From contig NZ_CP101750.1 in NCBI RefSeq assembly GCF_026810505.1, positions 5,699,501-5,763,500 on the forward strand: a stretch of DNA of 64,000 bases, given 5' to 3'. Positions within the stretch are counted from its first letter, which is position 1. Every line of letters begins with the position of its first letter. The notes under the pieces are model-generated. The model was not told the DNA's origin. It saw only the letters and a program-made list of their open reading frames with translations, and ran no database searches. Origin of the DNA: Streptomyces sp. Je 1-369. GTDB lineage: Bacteria; Actinomycetota; Actinomycetes; Streptomycetales; Streptomycetaceae. This document shows positions 50,845 through 58,674 of this stretch, piece by piece. The translations under genes and the position numbers were made by a program.

Positions 50845-52310
50845 AGGGACTTGAGGGGGCTGGTGCGGCTCTCCCCGGTGAGGGGGTGTCTGTTCCTGGC
50901 TCACCGTCCGTTCCCGCCTTCGGCGAAGGCGGACGGGGTGAGTGCGGCGAGCGAGGTGGGCGGGGTGAGCCTGCCGGGCTCGGGGACGGCGATGACGGTG
51001 ACAGCGGCTGGGACGCGCGGGGCAAGGGGCGGCGCGGTGGCGCCGGAGCGCGGTCGCCGCTCGCCCGCGCCGCCGCCCGCGCCAAGCCGCCCCGACGCGG
51101 CGCCGCCGACCCCGTGAAGGCGCTCATGCACCGGCACCGCGAACTGTGCGAGCGAGCCGTCGACCCGCTGGAGATCGCGGCGGGCCTGGAGGCGCACGGA
51201 GTCACCGACCGGGCGGCCGCACGCTTCCGGCACCGGGACGTGTTCGCGCTGGCGGAAGAGATGTACGCGCGCGTGCCGACGCACCCGGACGGACCGACGC
51301 CCTCGACGGCGACGGTGCGTCCGGCGCCGCCCCCGCAGCGGAAAGTCCCCTGCGGCTGGGCCCTGTTCGCCCTCCTGCCCGGCGCCGTATGCGCGGCCGC
51401 AGTCGCGGGGGCCTCTTCCAGCGAGGGGTACGTCCGGCTCGTGACCGTCGTCGTCGGCGCACTCGCCGCAGCCCTCGCCCTGCACGTCGCCCTGCGGTAC
51501 GGGCCCCTGCGCGCCGCCACCCCTCCGGTACGCGCCACGCGCGCGTGGGTGTGCTGGCTCCTTACGTACGCCCTGCTCGGCGACGGACTCCTGAACGGCG
51601 CCGTCACCGGCGGCCCCGACGGCCCCGGCGACCTCTGGGACCCGGCGGTCGCCGCGCTCCTCGGCCTCGCGCTCGCCGTCGCGCCCGCGATCTGGTGTGC
51701 CCGCCTCTTCGCCGTACGGGCCGGGGTACGGCTCGCCGCGAGCCGCGGGCTCGACGAGTTCGCCTCCTCCGTACGGCCGTTGCTCCTCGGCGTCCTCGCG
51801 CTGTTCCTGGGCGCGCTCGGCGCGCTGCTCGCGGGGGCGTACGCGCTGCTCGGCGACGCGGGCACCGGCCCCGGACACGGCACCCCCGCACTGGTCGGCG
51901 CGTTCGCACTCGGCGCGCTGCTCCTGCTCGCCCGGCTCCTCGGTGTCCACGGCTTCACCCGCGCCCCCGTCCTGCTCCTCGGCGCCGCGGGCTCCTGCGA
52001 AGCGGCCGCCCTGGCCCTGGTGTTCACCGGCCGACTGCCCGGGCTCGACGCCCTCGCCGCCCCCGTCACGGCCGCCGTGGACGCGTGGGGTCCCGGCGTC
52101 GTACCGGCCGCCGCATGCGGCACCGCCGCCCTCGTCCTCCTCGTCCACGCGGCCAGGACCCTGACCCTGGCCTCGGCCCACGCCGGCCCCGGCCCCGGTT
52201 TCGGCCCCGGTTTCGGTGGAGACCGCCCTTCCGACCACTCTCCCGCGGGGCCGACACCGCGGGCCCACCCCGTGCACCACGGCAACTTCCCGAAGGAGAA
52301 ACACAGATGA
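50841..52310 (+). CDS. Polytopic membrane protein of the polysaccharide cluster
   Basis: A 489-residue protein. The first 165 residues are cytoplasmic: a low-complexity Gly/Glu/Arg stretch, then ADPVKALMHRHRELCERAVDPLEIAAGLEAHGVTDRAAARFRHRDVFALAEEMYARV, a compact helical domain. About ten hydrophobic helices follow, ending in a cytoplasmic Gly/Pro tail. I cannot assign it to PelG, Wzx or Wzy, but its placement between a glycosyltransferase and an epimerase suggests sugar-polymer export or assembly. ATG overlaps the glycosyltransferase stop and the stop overlaps the 18-codon ORF. Confidence 0.8.
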   Translation: MKGLEGAGAALPGEGVSVPGSPSVPAFGEGGRGECGERGGRGEPAGLGDGDDGDSGWDARGKGRRGGAGARSPLARAAARAKPPRRGAADPVKALMHRHRELCERAVDPLEIAAGLEAHGVTDRAAARFRHRDVFALAEEMYARVPTHPDGPTPSTATVRPAPPPQRKVPCGWALFALLPGAVCAAAVAGASSSEGYVRLVTVVVGALAAALALHVALRYGPLRAATPPVRATRAWVCWLLTYALLGDGLLNGAVTGGPDGPGDLWDPAVAALLGLALAVAPAIWCARLFAVRAGVRLAASRGLDEFASSVRPLLLGVLALFLGALGALLAGAYALLGDAGTGPGHGTPALVGAFALGALLLLARLLGVHGFTRAPVLLLGAAGSCEAAALALVFTGRLPGLDALAAPVTAAVDAWGPGVVPAAACGTAALVLLVHAARTLTLASAHAGPGPGFGPGFGGDRPSDHSPAGPTPRAHPVHHGNFPKEKHR

Positions 52311-52363
52311 CCACCCGCAGCCGTCTCCGCCGCCGTGCGGCCACCCCGGGAGGCGCCCGATGA
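52307..52363 (+). CDS. 18-codon coupling ORF
   Basis: ATG 52307 overlaps the TGA of the membrane-protein gene, and its own TGA overlaps the epimerase ATG at 52360 (both ATGA). A strong GAAGGAGA lies 9 bases upstream, better than for most genes around. It encodes a very basic peptide, MTTRSRLRRRAATPGGAR. It may work only as a ribosome relay to the epimerase. A chance ORF cannot be ruled out. Confidence 0.45.
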   Translation: MTTRSRLRRRAATPGGAR

Positions 52364-53319
52364 GGGTGCTGCTGATCGGAGCCAACGGATACCTCGGCCG
52401 GTTCGTCGCCGACCGGCTGCTCGCCGACCCGGCCGTGCAGCTCACCGCACTCGGCCGCGGCGACGACTCGGACGTACGGTTCGACCTCGCCAGCGGGAGC
52501 CCCGGCGCGCTCACCCGCTTCCTGGACGCCGTCCACCCGGGCGTCGTCATCAACTGCGCCGGTGCCACCCGGGGCGGCGCCCGCGACCTGACCCGGCACA
52601 ACACCGTCGCCGTCGCCACCATCTGCGAAGCCCTGCGGCGCAGCGGCTGCGGGGCGCGCCTCGTGCAGCTCGGCTGCGGCGCGGAGTACGGACCGAGCCA
52701 GCCGGGCTCCTCCACGGCCGAGGACGCGGTGCCGCGGCCCGGCGGACCCTACGGCGTCAGCAAGCTGGCGGCCACGGAACTGGTGCTCGGCTCCGGGCTC
52801 GACGCCGTCGTCCTGCGCGTCTTCTCGCCCGCGGGGCCCGGCACGCCCGCCGGGTCGCCGCTCGGGCGGCTCGCGGAGGCCATGCGGCGTGCCATGCAGG
52901 CGGGGGACGGCGAGCTGAAGCTCGGGGGGCTCGGCGTGCAGCGCGACTTCGTCGACGTACGCGACGTGGCGCGCGCCGTGCACGCCGCCTCGCTCTCCGC
53001 GGCGCAGGGAGTCGTGAACATCGGCGCCGGGCGGGCCGTACGACTACGTGACGCGGCCGCCGTCCTGGCCCGCGTCGCGGGGTACGGCGGCGCGCTGCAC
53101 GAACTCGACCAGGTGCCCGTACGGACATCCATCGGCCACCCTCGCGGCGAATCCGAGCACGGGGGGCCGGCCGCGGCCGCGTACCCCTACCCGGACGGCT
53201 GCGGGAGCTGGCAGCAGGCCGACGTCCGCACCGCGCGGGACCGGCTCGGCTGGCGGCCCCGCATCAACCTCGAAGAGTCACTCGCCGACATCTGGATGGA
53301 GGCCGCATGCCGCATCTGA
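52360..53319 (+). CDS. NAD-dependent epimerase/dehydratase
   Basis: A 319-residue short-chain dehydrogenase-type sugar epimerase from ATG 52360 (GGAGGCGCCCG upstream). Rossmann motif LIGANGYLGRFVADRL, NCAG, catalytic YGVSK (Tyr-x3-Lys), LRVFSPAGPG, and RDFVDVRDVARAV are in order. It probably converts a nucleotide sugar used by the PelF-like enzyme, for example UDP-GlcNAc to UDP-GalNAc; that is inferred from context. Its end overlaps the next start by 13 bases. Confidence 0.88.
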   Translation: MRVLLIGANGYLGRFVADRLLADPAVQLTALGRGDDSDVRFDLASGSPGALTRFLDAVHPGVVINCAGATRGGARDLTRHNTVAVATICEALRRSGCGARLVQLGCGAEYGPSQPGSSTAEDAVPRPGGPYGVSKLAATELVLGSGLDAVVLRVFSPAGPGTPAGSPLGRLAEAMRRAMQAGDGELKLGGLGVQRDFVDVRDVARAVHAASLSAAQGVVNIGAGRAVRLRDAAAVLARVAGYGGALHELDQVPVRTSIGHPRGESEHGGPAAAAYPYPDGCGSWQQADVRTARDRLGWRPRINLEESLADIWMEAACRI

Positions 53320-54056
53320 CCAGGACCACGAGGGGTACCGCGAGCACCGGGATACGCATCGGCTTCGGCATCCCGGGCTTCGCCCACCCCCTGGTCGCCC
53401 CCGTCGAATGGTCCGAACTCACCCGCCCGGGCACCCCTTTGAAATGGGTTGTCCTGAATGTCGCCAACGGTCCGGGGGAGCGGCCGGACCCGCACTGCCT
53501 GGAGGCGGCGGGCCGACTGCGGAACGCGGGCGTCCGCGTGCTCGGGCACCTGGACGTGACGTACGGCGCGCGCGCCTTCGGAGAGCTGATCTCCGACGCG
53601 CACCGCTACCTGGACTGGTACCAGGTCGACGGCTTCTCGCTGGACCGCTGTCCCACCGAGCGCGCCGCGCTCCCGGAGGTGCGCAGGACCGTGGCGACCC
53701 TCCGGGCTCTGGTCGGGGACGCGCACATCGTCCTCGGGCACGGGACGCATCCCTATCCCGGGTATGCCGAGACGGCCGATCAGATGGTCACCTTCGCGGG
53801 GCCTTGGAGCGATTACCGCTGGTCGCAGGTTGCCGAGTGGACCGCGGAGTACCCGCCCGAGCGCTTCTGCCACTTCGTGCACGGCATGCCGCGCGGGCAT
53901 CTGGAGGAGGCGCTGCGCATCGCCCGCTGGCAGGGCGCCTCGACGATCTACTTCACGGACAGCGTGGACGGGGGTGGTCAGGGCGACGCCTGGCAGTCCA
54001 TGCCCGGCTACTGGGACGAAATCGTCTCGCGCATCGGAACGGGTGTCTCGGAATGA
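53307..54056 (+). CDS. Spherulin-4 type glycosidase-like protein
   Basis: A 249-residue TIM-barrel protein of the spherulation-specific family 4, related to GH135 (Sph3) and to the hydrolase domain of PelA. Clear features: IGFGIPGFAHPLVAPVEWSEL, KWVVLNVANGPG, GHLDVTYGARAFGELISDAHRYLDWYQVDGFSLD and TIYFTDSVDGGG. Sph3-like enzymes cleave galactosaminogalactan. No signal peptide is seen, so it would act inside or leave the cell by another route; alternatively the true start lies further upstream. It overlaps the epimerase gene. Confidence 0.85.
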   Translation: MPHLTRTTRGTASTGIRIGFGIPGFAHPLVAPVEWSELTRPGTPLKWVVLNVANGPGERPDPHCLEAAGRLRNAGVRVLGHLDVTYGARAFGELISDAHRYLDWYQVDGFSLDRCPTERAALPEVRRTVATLRALVGDAHIVLGHGTHPYPGYAETADQMVTFAGPWSDYRWSQVAEWTAEYPPERFCHFVHGMPRGHLEEALRIARWQGASTIYFTDSVDGGGQGDAWQSMPGYWDEIVSRIGTGVSE

Positions 54057-54119
54057 AGAAGGGCGTGGCAGTGTTACTTGCAGAACAACCGTTCCGCATA
54101 ACCGACCAACGGAGTCCCC

Positions 54120-55298
54120 GTGTCGCTGCCACCCCTGGTCGAGCCCGCATCCGAGCTCACCGTCGATGAGGTTCGCAGGTACTCCCGCCACCTGATCATC
54201 CCCGACGTCGGGATGGACGGGCAGAAGCGGCTGAAGAACGCCAAGGTGCTGTGTGTCGGCGCCGGCGGCCTCGGGTCGCCGGCGCTGATGTACCTGGCCG
54301 CGGCGGGTGTCGGCACGCTCGGCATCGTCGAGTTCGACGAGGTCGACGAGTCCAACCTGCAGCGGCAGATCATCCACAGCCAGGCGGACATCGGCCGTTC
54401 CAAGGCGGAGTCCGCGAAGGACTCGGTCCTCGGCATCAATCCGTACGTGAACGTGATCCTTCACAAGGAGCGGCTCGAGGCCGACAACGTGATGGACATC
54501 TTCAGCCAGTACGACCTGATCGTCGACGGCACCGACAACTTCGCGACCCGTTACCTGGTCAACGACGCGTGTGTGCTGCTCAACAAGCCGTACGTATGGG
54601 GTTCCATCTACCGCTTCGACGGCCAGGCGTCCGTCTTCTGGAGCGAGCACGGCCCCTGCTACCGCTGCCTCTACCCGGAGCCCCCGCCGCCCGGCATGGT
54701 CCCCTCCTGCGCCGAGGGCGGCGTGCTCGGCGTGCTGTGCGCGTCGATCGGCTCCATCCAGGTCACCGAGGCGATCAAGGTCCTCACCGGCACCGGCGAC
54801 GCGCTGGTCGGCCGCCTGATGATCTACGACGCCCTGGAGATGCAGTACCGCCAGGTCAAGGTCCGCAAGGACCCCGACTGCGCCGTCTGCGGCGAGAACC
54901 CCACCGTCACCGAGCTCATCGACTACGAGGCCTTCTGCGGCGTCGTGTCCGAGGAGGCCCAGGAGGCGGCGGCCGGTTCGACGATCACTCCCAAGCAGCT
55001 CAAGGAGTGGATCGACGACGGCGAGAGCATCGAGATCATCGACGTCCGTGAGGTCAACGAGTACGAGATCGTCTCGATCCCCGGTGCCAAGCTGATCCCG
55101 AAGAACGAGTTCCTCATGGGCAATGCGCTCCAGGACCTCCCGCAGGACAAGAAGATCGTCTTGCACTGCAAGACGGGTGTCCGCAGTGCGGAAGTCCTCG
55201 CCGTGCTGAAGTCCGCGGGCTTCTCGGACGCGGTGCACGTGGGCGGCGGCGTGATCGGCTGGGTCCACCAGATCGAGCCCGACAAGCCGGTCTACTGA
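54120..55298 (+). CDS. moeZ: Adenylyltransferase/sulfurtransferase MoeZ
   Basis: A 392-residue two-domain protein. The N-terminal MoeB/ThiF E1-like domain has GAGGLGSPALMYLAAAGVG (ATP loop), NLQRQI, zinc knuckle cysteines CYRC and CAVCG. The C-terminal rhodanese domain covers about 285-390 with the sulfur-carrying Cys350 (LHCKTGVRS). It adenylates and sulfurates small carriers such as MoaD and CysO for molybdopterin and cysteine synthesis, suiting the molybdenum nitrate reductase encoded nearby. GTG start. Equivalent to Rv3206c. Confidence 0.96.
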   Translation: MSLPPLVEPASELTVDEVRRYSRHLIIPDVGMDGQKRLKNAKVLCVGAGGLGSPALMYLAAAGVGTLGIVEFDEVDESNLQRQIIHSQADIGRSKAESAKDSVLGINPYVNVILHKERLEADNVMDIFSQYDLIVDGTDNFATRYLVNDACVLLNKPYVWGSIYRFDGQASVFWSEHGPCYRCLYPEPPPPGMVPSCAEGGVLGVLCASIGSIQVTEAIKVLTGTGDALVGRLMIYDALEMQYRQVKVRKDPDCAVCGENPTVTELIDYEAFCGVVSEEAQEAAAGSTITPKQLKEWIDDGESIEIIDVREVNEYEIVSIPGAKLIPKNEFLMGNALQDLPQDKKIVLHCKTGVRSAEVLAVLKSAGFSDAVHVGGGVIGWVHQIEPDKPVY

Positions 55299-55305
55299 CC
55301 TGCTG

Positions 55306-55340
55306 GAAAGCCCCGCTCACCGGAGGTGAGCGGGGCTTTC
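55306..55340. terminator. Bidirectional terminator between moeZ and the peptidase
   Basis: 15-bp perfect stem (55306-55320 with 55326-55340) with a CGGAG loop; A and T runs at its base on both strands. Confidence 0.9.
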
Positions 55341-55341
55341 C

Positions 55342-56907
55342 TCATGAGCAGACCTTGTTGTTCTCCGGCGGGGTGCCGTCGAGGAGATACGTGTCGATCG
55401 CGTCGTCCACGCAGTCGCTGCCCTTGCCGTACGCCCCGTGGCCCTCGCCCTTCCAGGTCAGGTGGACGCCGACGTCCTTGCCGAGCTCGTCCGCCATTTT
55501 GCGGGCGCCCTCGTACGGGGTGGCCGGGTCGCCGGTGTTGCCGACGACGAGGATCGGGTCGGCGCCGGGCGCGCTGACCTCAGGGGAGTCGTGCTGACCG
55601 GCCACCGGCCACTCGTGGCACCAGCCCGCGGTGTCCCAGCCGAGGAACTCGCCGAACACCGGCGATATCCCGCGGAACCGGTCCAGGCGCTTCTTCGCCT
55701 CCGCCGGAGTGGTCCGCGCCTTTGTGTCCAGACAGGCGATCGCCCGCTGGGAGTGGCTCTGCGTGCTGTAGCGCCCCGAGGCGTCGCGTTCGTTGTAGGC
55801 GTCGGCGAGCTGGAGCAGCGCCGAACCGTCGCCCTTCTCGGCGTCCGCCAGGCCGCGGGTCAGCGCGGGCCAGGTCTGCTTGCTGTAGAGGGTGACCAGG
55901 ACGCCGGTGCTCGCGAGGGACTCGGTCAGCTTCCGGTCGCCCGAGGTGCGCATCGGTTCGGCGTCCAGGCGCTCGAACAGCTTCTGTATCTTCGCGGAGC
56001 CCGCCTCGGGGTCCTGGCCGCGGGACTTGAAGTAGTTGTCCAGGGCGCGCTGGAAGCCCCGTGCCTGGTTCTCCGCGTGGCCGATCGAGTCGGCGCTCGG
56101 GTCGACGACCGCGTCGAAGACGAGGCGGCCGACGCGCCGGGGGAACAAGTGGGCGTACGTGCCGCCGAGTTCCGTGCCGTACGAGACGCCGAAGTAGTGC
56201 AGCTTGTCGTCGCCGAGGACCTGGCGCAGGACGTCCATGTCACGGGCCGCGTCGTCCGTCGAGACGTGCCCGATGACGTTCTTCGAGTTCTGCGCGCAGC
56301 CCGCGCCGAAGTCCTTGGCGTCCTTGAAGTACGCCTTCTCCTCGGCCGCGGTGTCCGGCGTGAGGTCGACCTTCTTCTCCGCTGCCTGGGTCGCCGCGTC
56401 GTCGCGGCAGCGCACTCCCTCGCTCGCCGCGACCCCGCGCGGGTCGAAGCTCACCAGGTCGTACCGCTCGCGCAGCGTGTCGTACGAGTCGGCGAAGGAC
56501 GGGAGCCCGGAGACGCCCGAGCCGCCGGGACCGCCGAAGTTGAAGAGGAGGGAGCCGATGCGGTCGCCCTCGCCCGTGCTCTTGGCGCGTATCAGGGCGA
56601 TGCCCATGGTCCCGCCGTCCGGCTTGCCGTAGTCCAGCGGGACCTTCAGCGTCGAGCACTGCCACGCGGCGCCGGGCGCGCTGCCGCCCTCGGGCGCCTT
56701 GCAGCGGCTCCAGTCCAGCTTCTGGGAGGTCAGCGAGGCGGGCAGGGTGGAGGAGGGGTCCGGCTTGGGCTTCGGCTCGGGGGCGGTCGCCGAGGGGTGC
56801 TTGCCGTCGTCCCCGTCCCCGTCGTCGGACGAGCCGCACCCGGCGGCCAGACCCGCCACGAGCACGCCTGCTGCGGCCAGGGCCGCGGACCGTACGAAAC
56901 GCTGCAT
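55342..56907 (-). CDS. Secreted tripeptidyl-aminopeptidase-type lipoprotein, copy 1
   Basis: A 521-residue exported hydrolase. Signal peptide with lipobox LAAGC (Cys24), then a Ser/Pro linker and the TAP/Slp alpha/beta hydrolase fold: FNFGGPGGSG (oxyanion), DPRGV, nucleophile in GVSYGTELGG (Ser242), NTGDPATPYEGA (Asp) and GEGHGAY (His). It removes tripeptides from extracellular peptides. Ends in a Cys-Ser tail (NNKVCS) that can disulfide-bond. A paralogue follows upstream at 57020. Confidence 0.93.
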   Translation of the reverse strand: MQRFVRSAALAAAGVLVAGLAAGCGSSDDGDGDDGKHPSATAPEPKPKPDPSSTLPASLTSQKLDWSRCKAPEGGSAPGAAWQCSTLKVPLDYGKPDGGTMGIALIRAKSTGEGDRIGSLLFNFGGPGGSGVSGLPSFADSYDTLRERYDLVSFDPRGVAASEGVRCRDDAATQAAEKKVDLTPDTAAEEKAYFKDAKDFGAGCAQNSKNVIGHVSTDDAARDMDVLRQVLGDDKLHYFGVSYGTELGGTYAHLFPRRVGRLVFDAVVDPSADSIGHAENQARGFQRALDNYFKSRGQDPEAGSAKIQKLFERLDAEPMRTSGDRKLTESLASTGVLVTLYSKQTWPALTRGLADAEKGDGSALLQLADAYNERDASGRYSTQSHSQRAIACLDTKARTTPAEAKKRLDRFRGISPVFGEFLGWDTAGWCHEWPVAGQHDSPEVSAPGADPILVVGNTGDPATPYEGARKMADELGKDVGVHLTWKGEGHGAYGKGSDCVDDAIDTYLLDGTPPENNKVCS

Positions 56908-57019
56908 GAAGGCGCTTCCCCCCTCGGAAGACAGTTCAGGCCATCGTAGGCGGGACCACTGACAGGGCCGGGTGGGGGATGGGCGGGGACGGGCAGAGGG
57001 CGGGCCGGGAGGCGCGGCG

Positions 57020-58570
57020 TCAGGAACAGACCGTTCCCTCCTTCGGGACCTTCCCGCCCAGCAGATAGCCGTTCACGGCGTCCCGCACGCACTTGTTCTT
57101 GCTGTCGTACGCCCCGTGCCCCTGGCCCTTGTACGTCAGCTCGACCCCGACGCCCTCGCCGAGCGCCTGCGCCATCTTGCGGGCCCCTTCGTACGGCGTG
57201 GCCGGGTCGCCGGTGTTGCCGATGACGACGATGGGCGGCGCGCCCGCCGCGCTCACGTCGGGGTGGTCCACCTGGCCCTCGACGGCCCAGTCGGTGCAGC
57301 TGACCATGCCCCACGCGAGGTAGTCGCCGAACAGGGGTGATGCCTTACGGAACTCGGGGAGCTTCTTCTCGACGTACTCCGTGTCGTAACGCGCCTTGTC
57401 GTCCGCACAGTTGATCGAGACGTTGGCGGACTGGATGTTGCTGTACTCGCCGTCCTCGCTGCGCCCGTTCATCGAGTCGGAGAGCGCCATCAGGATCTTG
57501 CCGTCGCCCTCGTAGGCCTCTTCGAGGCCCTGGGTCAGATACGGCCAGAAGTCCTTGGAGTACAGGGACTGCGCGATGCCGTTGGTGGCGGCCGTCTGCG
57601 TCAGCTCGCGCGGTGCGATGCCCTTGATCGGCTTGCTGTCCAGGTCCTTGAGGAGCTTCGCGATCCGGTCCTTGACGTCCTGCTCCGTGTCGCCGACGGG
57701 ACAGTCCGCCTCCTGTGACGTGCAGTCCTTCGCGAAGTTGTCGAGCGCGAGCTGGAAGCCCTCCGCCTGGCCGAGGGAGCCCTTCTCGGCGGTCTGGGTG
57801 GGGTCGACGACCGCGTCGAAGACGGCGCGGCCCACCTTCTTGGGGAACAAGTGTGCGTAGACCCCGCCGAGTTCGGTGCCGTACGAGATGCCGAAGTAGT
57901 GCAGCTTGTCGTCGCCGAGGACCTGGCGCATCAGGTCCATGTCGCGGGCGGCGTCGGTGGTGCGGACGTGCGGGAGGGTCTTTCCCGCGTTCTTCTCGCA
58001 GCCGTTGTTGAAGTCGCGGACGTTGGCGAGGTGCTTCTCGCGCTCGGCCTCGTCGTCGGGCGTGGAGTCCTGCTGGAAGTACGTGTCCAGTGCGGAGTCG
58101 TCCTCGCACCTGATGCCGGCGCTGCGGCCGACACCGCGCGGGTCGAAACTGACCAGGTCGTAGCGGGTGCGCAGCTTCGCGTAGTCCTCTCCGAAGGCGG
58201 GCAGCGTGGTGATGCCCGAGCCGCCGGGGCCGCCGAAGTTGAAGACGAGCGAGCCGATGCGGTCGCCCTTGTCGCCGCTGGTGGCCGCCTTGATCAACGC
58301 GATGTCTACCGTGTCGCCCTTGGGCTTCGACCAGTCGAGGGGAGCCTTCATGGTGGCGCACTGCCACTCGGCGCCGCCCGGCAGCGGGGACGGGGCCTCG
58401 CCGCCGCCCTCCGCGGCGTCGGGCGCGGGGCAGTCCTTCCAGCTCAGCTTCTGAGCCGACAGATCCTCGTCCTTGGAGTCGTCGCTGCCGCCGCACCCCG
58501 CGAGGGCGGCGGACAGGAGAAGGGTCGCGGCGGCCAGCGCGGTGACGCGCGGCGTGGACTGTGTGGGCAT
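57020..58570 (-). CDS. Secreted tripeptidyl-aminopeptidase-type lipoprotein, copy 2
   Basis: ATG 58570 (AGGATGG upstream) gives 516 residues; a longer frame is spurious. Lipobox AALAGC (Cys26), FNFGGPGGSG, DPRGVGRSAG, Ser229 in GISYGTELGG, NTGDPATPYEGARKMAQ and GQGHGAY. Similar to copy 1 throughout the core. It lies 112 bases upstream of copy 1 on the same strand. The pair likely arose by duplication and now differs in the lid region (about 240-330) that should set substrate choice. Confidence 0.93.
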   Translation of the reverse strand: MPTQSTPRVTALAAATLLLSAALAGCGGSDDSKDEDLSAQKLSWKDCPAPDAAEGGGEAPSPLPGGAEWQCATMKAPLDWSKPKGDTVDIALIKAATSGDKGDRIGSLVFNFGGPGGSGITTLPAFGEDYAKLRTRYDLVSFDPRGVGRSAGIRCEDDSALDTYFQQDSTPDDEAEREKHLANVRDFNNGCEKNAGKTLPHVRTTDAARDMDLMRQVLGDDKLHYFGISYGTELGGVYAHLFPKKVGRAVFDAVVDPTQTAEKGSLGQAEGFQLALDNFAKDCTSQEADCPVGDTEQDVKDRIAKLLKDLDSKPIKGIAPRELTQTAATNGIAQSLYSKDFWPYLTQGLEEAYEGDGKILMALSDSMNGRSEDGEYSNIQSANVSINCADDKARYDTEYVEKKLPEFRKASPLFGDYLAWGMVSCTDWAVEGQVDHPDVSAAGAPPIVVIGNTGDPATPYEGARKMAQALGEGVGVELTYKGQGHGAYDSKNKCVRDAVNGYLLGGKVPKEGTVCS

Positions 58571-58674
58571 GTGCCCATCCTGCGGCGGGACCTGACGGGA
58601 CGCTCGGGGCGCGGGCCGTGTGGGTGAGGAATCGGCCACTTCGTGCGGGTGGGGCAGGTCCGCGCGACTCCGTG

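Noticed and set aside
48601..50904. 767-codon open frame on the minus strand
   Set aside because: It is the complement of the importer ATPase and PelF-like genes, which both have clear motifs on the plus strand.
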